From: Coleophoma eucalyptorum | Lineage: Eukaryota > Ascomycota > Leotiomycetes > Helotiales > Dermateaceae | DNA length: 64,000 bases | Direction: 5' to 3' | NCBI GenBank assembly: GCA_026120035.1 | Contig: JALRME010000012.1 | Coordinates: forward strand, 558,001-622,000 | Shown here: positions 35,107 to 46,735 of the stretch, piece by piece | Layout: the number at the start of each line of letters is the position of its first letter | Position numbering within the stretch: the first letter of the stretch is position 1 | The notes under the pieces: model-generated | Seen by the model: the letters and a program-made list of their open reading frames with translations, nothing else | What the model was told of the DNA's origin: nothing | Database searches by the model: none | Position numbers and translations under genes: made by a program

Positions 35107-35916
35107 TTACTTCTTTCCCTTCTTCTTTCGCATGCTGCCAGAATTAGGTGTGGTGGGGCTTTCAACAAGAATGGTATCGTCCTCGCTACCAGCCTTCTGT
35201 GGAATCTTGGTCGGTGAACTTGCTGCTGAGGAATCTAGTTCCTTCATGAACTCCGATTGGATCGATGCTCTTCGCTTTTCCCACCACTGCTTCTCTGACT
35301 CGGTCTGAGCTTGAATCTCGTCAAGTCTGTCTCGCAACATAGTATTGGCAGCAATCTCGTTAGCGGATTGGAAGATTGTTTGTCCCCAGTTGGGCGACAG
35401 CGCATTTGCCTATCAGCGGTTAGCTTTCTGGGCCCGAGCATATCTGCAAGAACTAACCTCCATAACAACATCTCTGAGCTCGTCCTCCATTTCCTTCTCT
35501 GCTCTCAAAAATCGTTGCCAAAGATCATCGCCAACGCTTCCTCGTTGTAGGAGAGTTGCGCAAGCCTGCTTTGCAGTTCTGATTTGGATGATTCTATGGA
35601 TGTCCTCTGTAGCGCGACGCAACAAAGCAGCACGTACAACACTCTGAGGAACTGCTACGGACTTCTCGTCTCCTTCCGCCGGCTCAAGGTGCAGCAAGCT
35701 CAGGTAAATGTTGCGCTGTAAGTGAGGAGGAAACCATGGTGCGAGTGTAGCAGATGCGACTTTCAAAAGTCAGCTACCACAAATCTTCTAAACGGTACGG
35801 GAAAACTCACTGGCCTTCCTCTTCCGGTAGAGTGAAGAGAATGTTATGAGAGAACCGAATAGCACCCCAACATATGCCAGAGGCAGGAGAAGGCTGTACC
35901 AATCGAACTCGAACAT
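35107..35916 (-). CDS. sec66: ER translocon subunit Sec66 (Sec71)
   Basis: Part of the Sec62/Sec63 complex that drives post-translational import into the endoplasmic reticulum. Three exons (35916-35811, 35759-35458, 35409-35107; introns of 51 and 48 bp) give 236 aa. The N-terminus has a short lumenal end and a membrane segment at about 7-30 (LLLPLAYVGVLFGSLITFSS) followed by YRKRKA. The cytosolic domain has the family blocks PWFPPHLQRNIYLSLLH, RRATEDIHRIIQIRTAKQA and LLQRGSVGDDLWQRFLRAEK, and NWGQTIFQSANEI. The tail is Ser-rich and ends in KKKGKK. Start codon and exon joins are all supported by family-like sequence. Confidence 0.95.
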
Positions 35917-36382
35917 CGTGATTAGCTGAAGTTCGTATTAAATATAATGAATGCGCCGAGATTTGAACTGGCAATGAGCAAAACAGAAGAACTGTTGCTC
36001 AAGTGCACCGATTCGAAGTCGTGGTAGAGGTCGTAGAGAAGAATGCTTTATTGACAAAGAAGTGTTCTCAAGATCAACTGAGAGGACAAATAAGTCTAAA
36101 TTCAGAAATCGGCTACCTGCCCTGACCGTGCTGACCTTATCCGAGTAACCTTGCTAATCAGGATAATTATAGTCCCGATCCGGATAGGCTGATGTCACGA
36201 CGCGTTCCTGAGCTAGAAGCTCCCCTCGATAACTCAAAGCTCGGTATGCTTCTTTCAACTTCTTCATCAGCACGTATTCACACACACACGGACTTTTACC
36301 ATCCCACACCCCCCATAACTGGGATTATCTATCAGCTCAGAACTTACGGCAGCTACAAGTTTAGATTTGACAGTGGCCAACC
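35917..36382. promoter_or_regulatory. Divergent promoter region SEC66 / NPL4
   Basis: 466 bp between the start codons of two genes that both act in ER-associated protein handling. A GATAA-type motif occurs near 36159. An open frame at 36192-36392 overlaps the NPL4 start and looks like chance. Co-regulation is an inference. Confidence 0.5.
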
Positions 36383-38473
36383 ATGGGAATGATTCTGAGA
36401 TTTCGTGGTCCCGATGGGATGGAGAGAATTACTATTGACCCTCCAGACACCTTCGGCGTGCTGGCGGAGAAGGTGGGGTTACTCTCTTGTACTTGGTTCG
36501 GATCGGACTGCTAACAACATCACAGCTAAGCAAAGTTCTCCCTAAGGATGTCGACTTCAATACATTGACGTTATGCGATCGACCGACAGGAGGCGACGTG
36601 AAGCTGCTTAAAGACATAGTACGATTTAAAGTTACCGAAGTTGGAATGAAGTCAGTCAAAGAAGAATAAGAGCATATTGCAGCACACGACTGATGGTGAA
36701 TAGGCACGGAGATATTGTCTTCATGACATACAAAAAGCAAGATAATACATCTAATGGCCATTCAAACGAAGCCGCCCTCGCACCAACAACCTCGAGTATC
36801 ACATCCTCAACAAACCGCCTAAATGGAAATGCAGTGTTGCCTACAGATGTACCCATAACTCGCCCTTCGATAACATCTCCGTCTGAGAAAATTAAGAATC
36901 CCTGGGAAGTAGTACAGCAATCTGCTCTAGATGATCGACTGGACAAGAAGGATGGAAAGATCCCAAGGAAGAGAGATTACAAGATGTGCAGACACGGCGA
37001 GAAGGGAATGTGCGATTACTGCATGCCTCTGGAACCCTTCAACGCCGAATATTTGGCGGAAAAGAAGATCAAGAACATGTCTTTTCATTCGTATTTACGC
37101 AAGATTAATGCAGCCACAAACAAACCAGAATTAGGGGCCTCCTTTATGCCACCTCTCACAGAACCCTATTACCGCGTTAAGAAAGACTGTCCTTCGGGTC
37201 ATCCCCAGTGGCCAGAAGGTATCTGTACCAAATGTCAACCAAGCGCGATAACCTTACAACCCCAGCCTTTTCGTATGGTGGACCACGTCGAATTTGCATC
37301 TGCGGATATCATCCAAAATCTTCTCGACTTTTGGCGAACTTCGGGTGCACAACGGTTAGGTTATATGTATGGACGTTACACCGAATACGAAGAAGTGCCG
37401 TTGGGCGTGAAGGCAATTGTGGAAGCTATCTATGAGCCGCCACAGGTGGACGAGGTAGATGGGATCACTCTCAATGAGTGGGAAAATGAGAAAGAGATTG
37501 ACGAGCTCGCAAGAGCATGCGGTCTCGAGCGAGTTGGGGTAATCTGGACGGATCTGTTGGATGCTGGAGCAGGGGACGGAAGTGTCATCTGCAAAAGGCA
37601 TTTCGACTCTTACTATCTGTCATCTCTGGAAATCGCATTTGCCTCACGATTGCAAGCTCAGCACCCGAAGCCTACGAAATGGAGCGACACTGGAAAATTT
37701 GGATCCAACTTCGTGACCTGTGTAGTGACTGGGGATGAGAGTGGTGCAATTGCTATTTCCGCCTACCAAGTATCGAACTCAGCCGTGGAGATGGTTAGAG
37801 CCGATATTGTTGAGCCTTCAGCTGATCCAGGTGTTATGATCGTCCGCAATGAGGAGTACGACGACGATCTATCAAACAAAGCCCGGTATATCCCGGAAGT
37901 TTTCTTCCGGAAAATCAATGAGTACGGCGCCAGTGTTCAAGAAAATGCAAAACCAGCCTTTCCAGTCGAATATCTTTTGGTCACTCTTACTCATGGCTTC
38001 CCAAGTGACCCCAAGCCTCTTTTCAAAACTAAGAGCCCTGGATTCATGATCGAAAACCGGGCAGTTATCGGCCAGGATCAAGATTTCAATGGTGTTATGC
38101 AACGACTGGGTATCGACAAGAGAAGCGGGCGTCTCAGGAATGAGAGCGAGACAATTTCAGCAGTGTCTGATTTCCATCTACTCACTTTCCTGAAGACCAT
38201 GGGCATCTTGTCACCTGTAAATCAAGATTCCTTCCTTGTTGTTGATTGTTACTAACAGTTATACAGGATGAATTCAAGCTCCTCTGCAAAGTAGCTACCC
38301 AACAAGATCTAGCAGATGGATTTGAACTACTATCAAGTCCTGGCTGGGCAACACTGCAAGAAATCTTACGTTCGACTGGTGAGCGCCCCCAAAAACGTCC
38401 ATCACCGTTTACAAGCGATGGTGGCACGGAAGACCGTCTTGCTAAACGGGTTGGTGGGGTAAGGCTAGACTAG
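36383..38473 (+). CDS. npl4: Npl4, Cdc48/p97 ubiquitin cofactor
   Basis: Forms the Ufd1-Npl4 heterodimer that brings ubiquitinated clients to Cdc48 for extraction in ER-associated degradation and elsewhere. Four exons (36383-36472, 36526-36650, 36704-38216, 38267-38473; introns of 53, 53 and 50 bp) give 644 aa. Residues 1-80 form the ubiquitin-like domain ([10 protein letters not shown], then [12 protein letters not shown]). The zf-NPL4 block has [12 protein letters not shown] near 166 and further CPSGH / CTKC ligands near 235-250. The MPN-like domain covers about 270-520, with [20 protein letters not shown] and the Cys-free non-catalytic form usual for Npl4. The start could be Met1 (36383) or Met3 (36389). 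The C-terminal tail is basic and has no evident Npl4 zinc finger, as in other fungi. Confidence 0.95.
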
Positions 38474-39758
38474 AAAAAGTTTACACTCTCATCTTAAGGG
38501 TAGTACTTCAAATAGCTAGCTTAGGCCTCGTAATCATCTAGGAATCTCCTTACCCCTTGGTGTCTCGCGGAAGGTTTCCTAAACGATGATGTGATACGAT
38601 GGATGGTTATATGGGAGGATTCCTGAAGAACCCTGGTCGGGGTTCTGGCGCATTGGGATTTTTGCATTCAGAAGGATGCATCGGAGGCGTCAAGACCAAA
38701 TAACTTTTTCAAGCATATGGTGCATGTAGATAGAAGCATAGTCTCAAAATCACATTTCCCAGACAAAAAGGAGAAGAAACAAATACAACCCAAATCACAA
38801 CTTCCATTTATAAATACAGGAGATTTTAAATCAAACTAACTTTTTAAAGTGGGATGTTTTGTAATTTGTACAAGTTTTTCTTTGTTTAGATAACCAGCAT
38901 GTGCTATTCCAGAATCATTGACGTTAAGATATCCTTGTCCAATAGTTTAACAGCAACCTCTGGTCAACTGAAGACCAACATACTGCAATATTCTGCGGTG
39001 GTAATTATGATGGAAGTTGATCACTGTCTAAAGCGCACCCTCTTACCTACTGAGCTGTGCTATAATATCTTTGATGACGGCATGCTAAATCACCTAAGAA
39101 ATTTGTTGAAAAGAAGGGGGGGGGGGAACAAGCGGAGCCCAGTCGCGAGGCTGCAGAGAAACTCGCCTCTCTAGTTATGGAAGTTAATTTATTTGGCAAC
39201 CAGTCTTAATTCATTCTTCCAGGTTATGAAGTAACAGGACACAGACAAATAAAATAGGTTCAGTGAAAAGTAATGGAATGGAGAGTGCATTATGAGGTCT
39301 TTTATTGATTGCTCTTTTATTGCTGGTATATAAAAGTGAGCACAAAAAATTGCAGTGGTTGAACAAGAAAAAACAAGACACCTATGAAATGAATGATATA
39401 TTGCAAGTGAATGATTCGTGAGATGAATAGAGTGACATTGATGATGTGTTTGCCCTGTAGAATGAAAGTGACCTATTTATATGTAGATGTCTATTGCACG
39501 GTAGTCACATGACCATATACATATAATCTAGCAACCATTGATTTCAAAATCAGTACTCACTGGCATTCTCTAAAACTCAAGTATAAAACCATCATAAATT
39601 GGGTTTGGAATTGTTTTGGAATATGCTATCTACAGTACCATGCGAGATATAATAAAACCGCTTTTGATTTTTTGTCCCACCAAGTGCAAATAAATCAGAC
39701 TCTCCGCCATCAATGTTTCTTATTTTAAATAACGCCCCGAAAGCTAAAAGAAAATCGA
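38474..39758. other. AT-rich gap between convergent genes
   Basis: 1.28 kb separates the stop codons of NPL4 and the carbamoyl-phosphate synthase gene, much more than other convergent pairs here (81-91 bp). It is AT-rich, has an 11-nt G run at 39116-39126 and no credible protein frame. The part around 39190-39500 resembles a promoter-bearing repeat and is listed separately. Confidence 0.55.
39190..39540 (-). mobile_element. Candidate solo LTR or retroelement remnant
   Basis: Read on the minus strand this non-coding segment has a TATAAATA box (39474-39481), then about 160-180 bp downstream two AATAAAAG-type polyadenylation motifs (near 39297 and 39313-39320), in the order U3-R-U5 expected of a long terminal repeat. 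It sits between convergent genes where no promoter is needed. I found no clear TG...CA ends, target-site duplication or coding remnant, so an unannotated non-coding transcript is the alternative. Confidence 0.3.
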
Positions 39759-42700
39759 TTACAATGGCTTGCCGCCAATGAAGTCAGACCATCTGCGAAC
39801 TTCGCCTGGGATACCCTCTGTGCGGGGAAGCTTCTCGTTCATGCATTGCGCAAAGAGCTCAGCAGTCTACATAGACATTAGTACATGATATATACAAAAA
39901 TCGATTGTCAAGCTTACCTTTGGCTCCATAAACAGTGGCACACCGAAGTCAACAGAGTTTCTGCGCATAACGTAATCAACATCCTGGGTGGTCTTTCCAC
40001 GAGCCTGGGCCAAGTTGAAAACACCGCGAATGTCGTATTTCTCAAAGACACCTCGGAGGGCTCGCTTGTCGTCGGTAGGGAACTCAATGACCTCAACACT
40101 GACGTTGTTCTTTGCGGATGATTCGAGGAACTCCTTGACGTTCTTCTCTGCTGCGTACAGCTTGTAGCCAAGAGGCGACAAATAGTCGACAATCTTGGTC
40201 AAAGAGTCCTTTGTGACGTCTCCACCGAAAAGGAGACCTTCTCCAGGCTCTGGCATGCGGAAATTCATGGTTGACTGAAGAGAAGCCCAGTATGCCTCAA
40301 CAAGGTCCTTTCCAAAACAAGCGATCTCACCTGTGCTGGACATCTCAACGCCCAAGAAGGGATCAGCACCGGCAAGACGTGTCCAGGAGAATTGAGGAAC
40401 CTTGGTAGCAAGGTAGTCGCGCTTGACAGCCATGAGATCAGTTGCCTCTGGGACATTACCTCCAACAAGTGCCTTTGTGGCAACGTCAATGAAGTTGACA
40501 CCGAGAACCTTGCTGACGAATGGGAATGAACGGGAAGCACGAAGATTGCACTCAATGACCTTAAGTTGAGGAAGACCACCTGCTGGGTCCTCGGCCTTGA
40601 TGATTTGCATGTTGAAAGGACCAGTAATGCTCCAAGCTTTAGCAACCTTTACAGCGATCTCCTTAACTCGATCCATGGTAGTTTGGTCCAAAGAGGCAGG
40701 AGGAAGAACCAGAGTAGCATCACCGGAGTGGACACCAGCTTGCTCAACGTGCTCACTGACGGCATGGAGAATAAGATTGCCATCAGAGCCGACTGCGTCA
40801 ACATCGATTTCTTGAGCACCTTCAATGAATTTGGTGATGACAACGGGGTGATCTGGAGAGACGTTGCTGGCAGCTTCAAGCTTATCCTTAAGTTCATCCT
40901 TGCTACGGATGACAGTCATCGCAGCACCGGAGAGCACGTAACTGGGACGAACCAAGACTGGGTAGCTAACCTCATCGGCAAAAGCCTCGGCGTCGGCAAC
41001 AGATGTGAGTTCTTTCCAGGCAGGTTGGTCAACGCCAATGCTGTCAAGAATCTCCGAAAATTTCTGCCTGTCCTCTGCCTTGTCGATATCCCTGGGGTCG
41101 GTTCCGAGAACCTTAGCATTGCCAGTCTCTTGCAAGCGCAATGCAATGTTCTGTGGAAGTTGACCTCCGACAGAAACAACAACACCGCTAGCAGTTTCAA
41201 GTTCGTAGATATCCATGACACGCTCATAGCTCAGCTCTTCGAAGTAGAGCTTATCTGCGGTATCGAAATCGGTGGAATAGGTCTCGGGGTTATAGTTGAT
41301 CATAACAGTCTTCTTGCCCATTTCCTTCAGGGCAAGAGTAGCACTAACAGCACACCAATCGAACTCTACAGAACTGCCAATTCGGTAAACACCGCTTCCA
41401 AGAATAATGATTCCATGGTCGTCGAAGGATACATCATGGGAACTTGCGTTATATGTAGTATACTAGATAAGGTGATAGTCAGCAATTGCTCTATTCAGAA
41501 TGTTTCAAGATGAGGTAGGCAGCTTACCAAATAATTCGTGTCTGCGGGGAATTCAGCGGCGAGAGTATCGATCTTCTTGACCCATGGTGTAATGCCAAAG
41601 CTCTTACGATGTGCGCGAACCTCATCCTCGGTACTTCCAACAGCTTGGGCGATCTGTCGGTCGGAGAAACCAAGCTTCTTCGCCTTCAAAACAAGCTCCT
41701 TCTTGAGCCCGGAGAGGGTTCCGGCATCTTCAAGCTCGTGGGTGCAGTCGACAATATTTTGAAGCTTGTACAAGAACCATTTATCAATCTTAGTCAGATC
41801 GTGAATACGATCGACGGTATAGTTCTCGTGAAGCATAGCCTGTCCGACAGCCAACCAGCGTCGGTCTGTTGGATTTTGGAGCTCATAGTCAAGGTCCTCA
41901 AACTTGTCACCTTGGAAACCGACGAAACGAGGATCAACCTGGCGAATAGCCTTTTGAATGGATTCTTCAAAAGTACGACCGATAGCCATAACCTCACCAA
42001 CAGACTTCATGGCACTTCCAATGTCACGCTTGACGTGCTGGAACTTAGATAAATCCCATCTTGGGATCTTGCTAACAATGTAATCCAGAGAGGGTTCGAA
42101 GTTTGCAGTTGTGGTCTTTGTGACAGCGTTGGGAAGTTCGGGGAGAGTATGTCCGAGAGCAATCTTAGCTGCAGTGTATGCTAGAGGGTAACCGGTAGCC
42201 TTTGAAGCGAGGGCAGATGAACGAGAGAGACGAGCGTTGACCTCAATGACACGGTAGTCAAGTCCATCCGGTTGGAGTGCATATTGAACGTTACACTCTC
42301 CTACGACTCCCAAATGGCGGACAATCTTAATGGCAGCCGAGCGAAGCATGTGGTACTCCTCGTCGCTAAGAGTCTGACTGGGCGCAACGACAATTGAGTC
42401 ACCAGTGTGGATACCCAAAGGATCGAAGTTTTCCATATTGCAGACAGTGATACAGTTGTTGCTGGCATCACGGACAACCTCGTACTCAACTTCCTTCCAG
42501 CCCTTGAGCGACTTCTCGACCAGAATTTGAGGAGACAAAGTCAGTGATCTTGCTGACATGTTTCTCAATTCCTCCTCGTTGTTTGCAAAACCTGATCCAA
42601 GACCACCAAGGGCATAAGCTGCACGAACGATGATAGGATATCCAATCTCCTTAGCAGCTGCCAAGGCCTCATCGACAGTGTTTACTGCAACTGACTGAGC

Positions 42701-43666
42701 AATTGGGATATCAATCTCCCCTAGAGCCTTAGCAAAAAGATCTCTGTCTTCACTGGTCTCAAGGGTCTTAATGCTAGTTCCGAGAACCTTGACACCATAT
42801 CGTTCAAAGATGCCCATTCTTTGCATTTGGACACCTAGGTTGAGGGCAGTTTGTCCACCAAAGGCAAGCATAATACCATCGGGTCTCTCGCGCTCAATAA
42901 CGTAGGTGACATATTCGGGGGTGACTGGGAGGTAATATACCTCATCGGTCAATACGTGGGCGGTTTGGATAGTAGCGATATTGGGATTGATCAATACGGA
43001 GGCCACTCCGGCCTCTTTCAATGCCTTCAGGGCCTGCGAACCTATTGGAGTTGGTTAGCCATACTTTTCTAGCAGTAAGTTTTGAATTCTGTCGCTGGCG
43101 TAGCTTGCTATCAAGCATGGGTGTGCGACTTGACTTCCTAGACGCGTCCATACCCTAAGCACTCAATATTGAGTGACTCATGGATCCCCACAATTCACAA
43201 TTTCGATTCCGAGCTCACAGATTCCGAGCAATATGACTAATTGCTAGAACCTGGGCCACAGCTTGCAATAGATGGAAGAGCGTTCAACCACAGCTTCCCA
43301 ACAAAAATTAAGAGAAGATGCCAGGTTCTTACCAGAGTAATCGAATTCACCGGCTTGACCAATGCTCAAACCACCACTGCCAATGACCAAGACCTTCTTG
43401 ACATCAACAGGATTTGCAGCTCCCTTAATAACTCCGCTTTGTATGTATGCCTCCGCGTTGGGAGCTGGCTGTGCTGCCTCTCGGCGAAGAGTGGAGTTTG
43501 AAAAAAGTCGAACGTATCTAGTGCTTGAGGTCTTGCTAGCATTGTTGGCAGTGAGAAGGCATCGTGGAGAGCTTCGAGAGGTGAAGGTTCGGGCAGAAAA
43601 AGCTGGAGCTCTGCATTGGCGTAGCAAAGAGCTTGACCGGCCTGCGAGGCGGCTAGAGAGCGCCAT
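39759..43666 (-). CDS. cpa2: Carbamoyl-phosphate synthase large chain, arginine-specific, mitochondrial
   Basis: Makes carbamoyl phosphate for citrulline synthesis with ammonia supplied by the small (glutaminase) subunit, which is not in this window. Four exons (43666-43333, 43041-41528, 41462-39918, 39866-39759) give 1166 aa. The introns are 291, 65 and 51 bp; the first is unusually long. Residues 1 to about 75 are Arg/Ser-rich with almost no acid, a mitochondrial presequence. The synthase has two homologous ATP-grasp halves: [20 protein letters not shown] opens the first, [14 protein letters not shown] and [18 protein letters not shown] follow, then [20 protein letters not shown] opens the second with [11 protein letters not shown] and [15 protein letters not shown]. 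The end is an MGS-like domain. The lack of fused GATase/ATCase domains separates it from the pyrimidine enzyme. Confidence 0.97.
43174..43180. promoter_or_regulatory. Candidate Gcn4/CPC1 element in cpa2 intron 1
   Basis: A perfect TGACTCA lies within the 291-bp first intron. It directly abuts a 14-bp palindrome ACTCAATATTGAGT (43161-43174). Two related TGAGTC hexamers lie upstream of the start codon at 43689-43694 and 43813-43818. TGACTCA is the known site of the Gcn4/CPC1 activator of amino-acid biosynthetic genes, including arginine genes. Binding here is inferred. Confidence 0.5.
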
Positions 43667-44824
43667 TGCTCAGGACAAGCAATGCAATTGAGTCGATATG
43701 AGTTCGAATATAGGCTTGCTGCCTCTTCGTATGCGTTTGACAGTCTTTAAATATGACTGTACCACTAAGTAGATTGTATTGGAATGACTGCCGCGTGCTC
43801 AGGTCGAGATTGTGAGTCGGTGAAAGACCGGTGATAATAGAGTTCTCGGAGAATGAGACAATGGCAAGAACTGGTGAGGCAGCTCAGGTTTGTTTCTTAG
43901 AAGGCTCGAAGTCTCTTAACATGATCCCAAGATGGAGAGGAAGTGAAGAAGCATGAGGATCTGGAAGTGAGTAACAAGAGGAAGCAATGAGTAAAGTAGG
44001 TAGTAGGTAAATTTGGTGGTTAATGCTACACCCTATGAAATTTTTCCCGCTAAGGAGCAGTAGGCGACAGATAGCTGCAGTGTCGTTGATATGACACACC
44101 AGAAAATTTGATCGTCGCCCCCCTCGCTTTGCACGTACACATAGGGTCCGGTAATAGGAAGCATTATTGTGATGGTCCTTCGCATGCACTGCACTCCTTC
44201 CAGAGCTTCAGCAATACGGCTAGAGACCAGATTATCACACACCCTATTCACTATGTATATCTAAGGGGTACAATGGGCATAATCATGGATGCAGTCTTAT
44301 GACCTGCATCGATCAAAGTCCGGCAGAATAAAATTCGAGGTGTTTTTCTAGTGACAAAAGGAGTATATATACATCCACCCTAAATCCCACAGGCTCTGAT
44401 GACATGAGAGGGGGCTTCAGGAGGGGCTACAGGCTAGCATGCAAGCGTGTGGAGAGAGATGCCAGCCTCAAAGTCCTCGTCGCGAGTGACCGAGCTATTC
44501 TTCCTGGCGTGCAGCAGAGTTTGAAAAGTTTTGCTGCATACATGTGATGCCCATGGCATGGCGGGGCAGGGAACACAATCAATAGCATAGAACCCAAGGA
44601 TTTCACAGGCGGATGAACTGAATTTTTGCTGCTCTATGGAATGCCCCATGCTCAATCCCAAAGCGAGGATCGGGAGCTGCTCCCATAGGTTGATCCTGTA
44701 TTCTCTCTACTGCCCCTCCCTCCCCTGAAGCCTTACGCCATCGAGCAGAAATCCACGTGATTGTCATAATGCATATGCAGCACTGCAAATGAGGAAATCC
44801 ATTTGTATTTACGTTCACCTGCAT
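43667..44824. other. Intergenic interval with the cpa2 promoter
   Basis: About 1.15 kb. The first 250 bp should be the promoter and leader of cpa2 and contain the two TGAGTC hexamers. The rest is the 3' flank of the phenylalanyl-tRNA synthetase gene. Several frames of 60-100 codons exist with no protein-like quality. Confidence 0.5.
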
Positions 44825-46521
44825 CTATGTTTTCTCTAGTCTAACTGCCGGGTTCCTCTCGATGAAGGACAAGTCTACCTTGTGGCCCAGGAGCTCTCGA
44901 ATGTTGTTCACCTGCACGTGTGTTAGAACTATGGAGGGGAGGGCACGATTGGAAACACTTACCTTATACTTGATCATTGTAGGTCTCTCTAAGCTCAATC
45001 CCCATCCGTAAACCCGCATATCTTTTGGCAGACCCATAGCCTCCAACATTTCCGGGCGGAACATTCCACTATTTCCAATCTCCACCAACTTGTTCAAACC
45101 CTTATGGAAGCTGAAAATCTCCATACTAGGCTCGGTATATGGATTATACGCTGGCTTGAAACGTAAGTCAGCACCGAGACCCATCTTTTCGAAGAAGGTT
45201 GTCATGAATTCCATCAAACCACCCAGGGTCAAGCCATAATCAGCAATAACACCTTCAACCTGATGGAACTCTGCCAAATGTGTAGCATCGACAGTCTCGT
45301 TACGGAAGACACGATCGATCGAGAAGTATCTGGCGGGAGGTGGTCTACCATCAGGGCCCTTCTGTTGAGCAAGCTTGTGAAGCATTGCGGTGGATATGGC
45401 GGTGGTGTGTGTTCGAAGAACCAATCTCAAGGACTCGTCTTCGGCCCATGGGTATCGGTAACCAATTGAGCCATACTTGCCCTCCTGGTGAACATCCTTA
45501 ACATTCTTCCAGTACTCTTCATAGTCAGCCTTATCATCGTCAGACTCAGCACGAGGCTTGTCAGCTGATACAGGGTCTGAGATGTAGAAGGTATCCTGAA
45601 GATCGCGAGCAGGATGTTGTTGTGGCACGAACAAAGCATCAAAATTCCAGAATCCAGTCTCAACGAAGTGGTTGGTGGGCATCTCCTCGAATCCCATCTC
45701 GAAGAAGATCTGTCGGAATTCATGTCTGACCTTGTTGAGAGGATGCAATGCGCCAGCGTTTTGATCCGCACCAAGTGCTTTGAAATTGTAAGGTTTGAAG
45801 TTTGCCGTCTTCCATGCGCCACTGCAGGTTGTCAATGACTTAGATAGTAATATAGAATCACAAAGACTTACGACGCAAGCATATCTGCTGTCAAGTCTGT
45901 TTCCTCCTTAATCATCTCTAAAGCAAACTTTGGGCCTTTACAAATCTTGAAGCTAATGACCTTCTGCATCTTAATCAACTTTCGCTTCTTCAGGTCTGTG
46001 ATAACTTTTGGATCTGGGTGCGTGCTCGTCTTTTGAATGGTTTGTAGTTGTTCGCGGGTTGTGTCTTCTATGGATTCCGCCTGGAGGAATCAGCCTGTGA
46101 TCTTCCAATTAACTTGCCAACTCAAACTCACAGATGCAACCAGCTTCCCATCCTTTCCCTTCGCAATCCACTTCGATTTGAATGCTTTTCCTTGTCCAAC
46201 CTTTGCGACATTCTTGTCTCCGACAGCAGTTTCCAGTTCGGCCACTGTAAGTCCTCCCATTGCATTTCGTAGGGCTTCAAAGACTCGGGCTTCATGACTG
46301 CCACTTGCAGCAATCTGTTCTGCTTCAGGTTCCAGTACGGCTTCTTCCCGGTCAATCGTCTCGTATGTGAGCATAGATCTGGATCCCAGTCTATCCAAAG
46401 CACCCTTCACATCCGCGGATTTGATGTTTGGGAAGGCCTCTGCAGAAAGCAGAGGTTCTTTTTCGGATAGAGCATGAAGAATTTCGGATGGCAAATCGCC
46501 AGTATTCTCTGCGGTCGCCAT
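44825..46521 (-). CDS. frs2: Phenylalanyl-tRNA synthetase alpha subunit, cytosolic
   Basis: Catalytic subunit of the (alpha-beta)2 class II enzyme that charges tRNA-Phe. Four exons (46521-46132, 46080-45872, 45821-44963, 44911-44825; introns of 51, 50 and 51 bp) give 514 aa. The N-terminal third has winged-helix tRNA-binding repeats ([16 protein letters not shown] near residues 17-32). The catalytic core follows with [20 protein letters not shown] near 233 (motif 1), [19 protein letters not shown] near 365 and FHQVEG (motif 2), and [16 protein letters not shown] near 475 (motif 3). No mitochondrial presequence, which fits the cytosolic form. The start chosen is [10 protein letters not shown]; an in-frame ATG lies 22 codons upstream at 46587 and cannot be excluded. 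Confidence 0.95.
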
Positions 46522-46735
46522 TTTGTATCTATTTGCCTGCACAGAGTACAGACTTGACGCTTCGCGGGGCTCTGTTGAGTCACTCATAATAAATTTTGGC
46601 AACTCAAAGCGGTGTTACAAATGTTGTCGCCTCATTTACAAGGCATTAAGTAATCGATCACCTGCAATGTTGTGCAAGTTTGTCAATATCGAAATGGTAA
46701 AAGAAAGCTAATTTCTATATAAAATTCTAGCAGCT

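Noticed and set aside
40566..41513. 315-codon plus-strand frame opposite cpa2
   Set aside because: Exact antisense of the conserved carbamoyl-phosphate synthase exon; codon-bias shadow.
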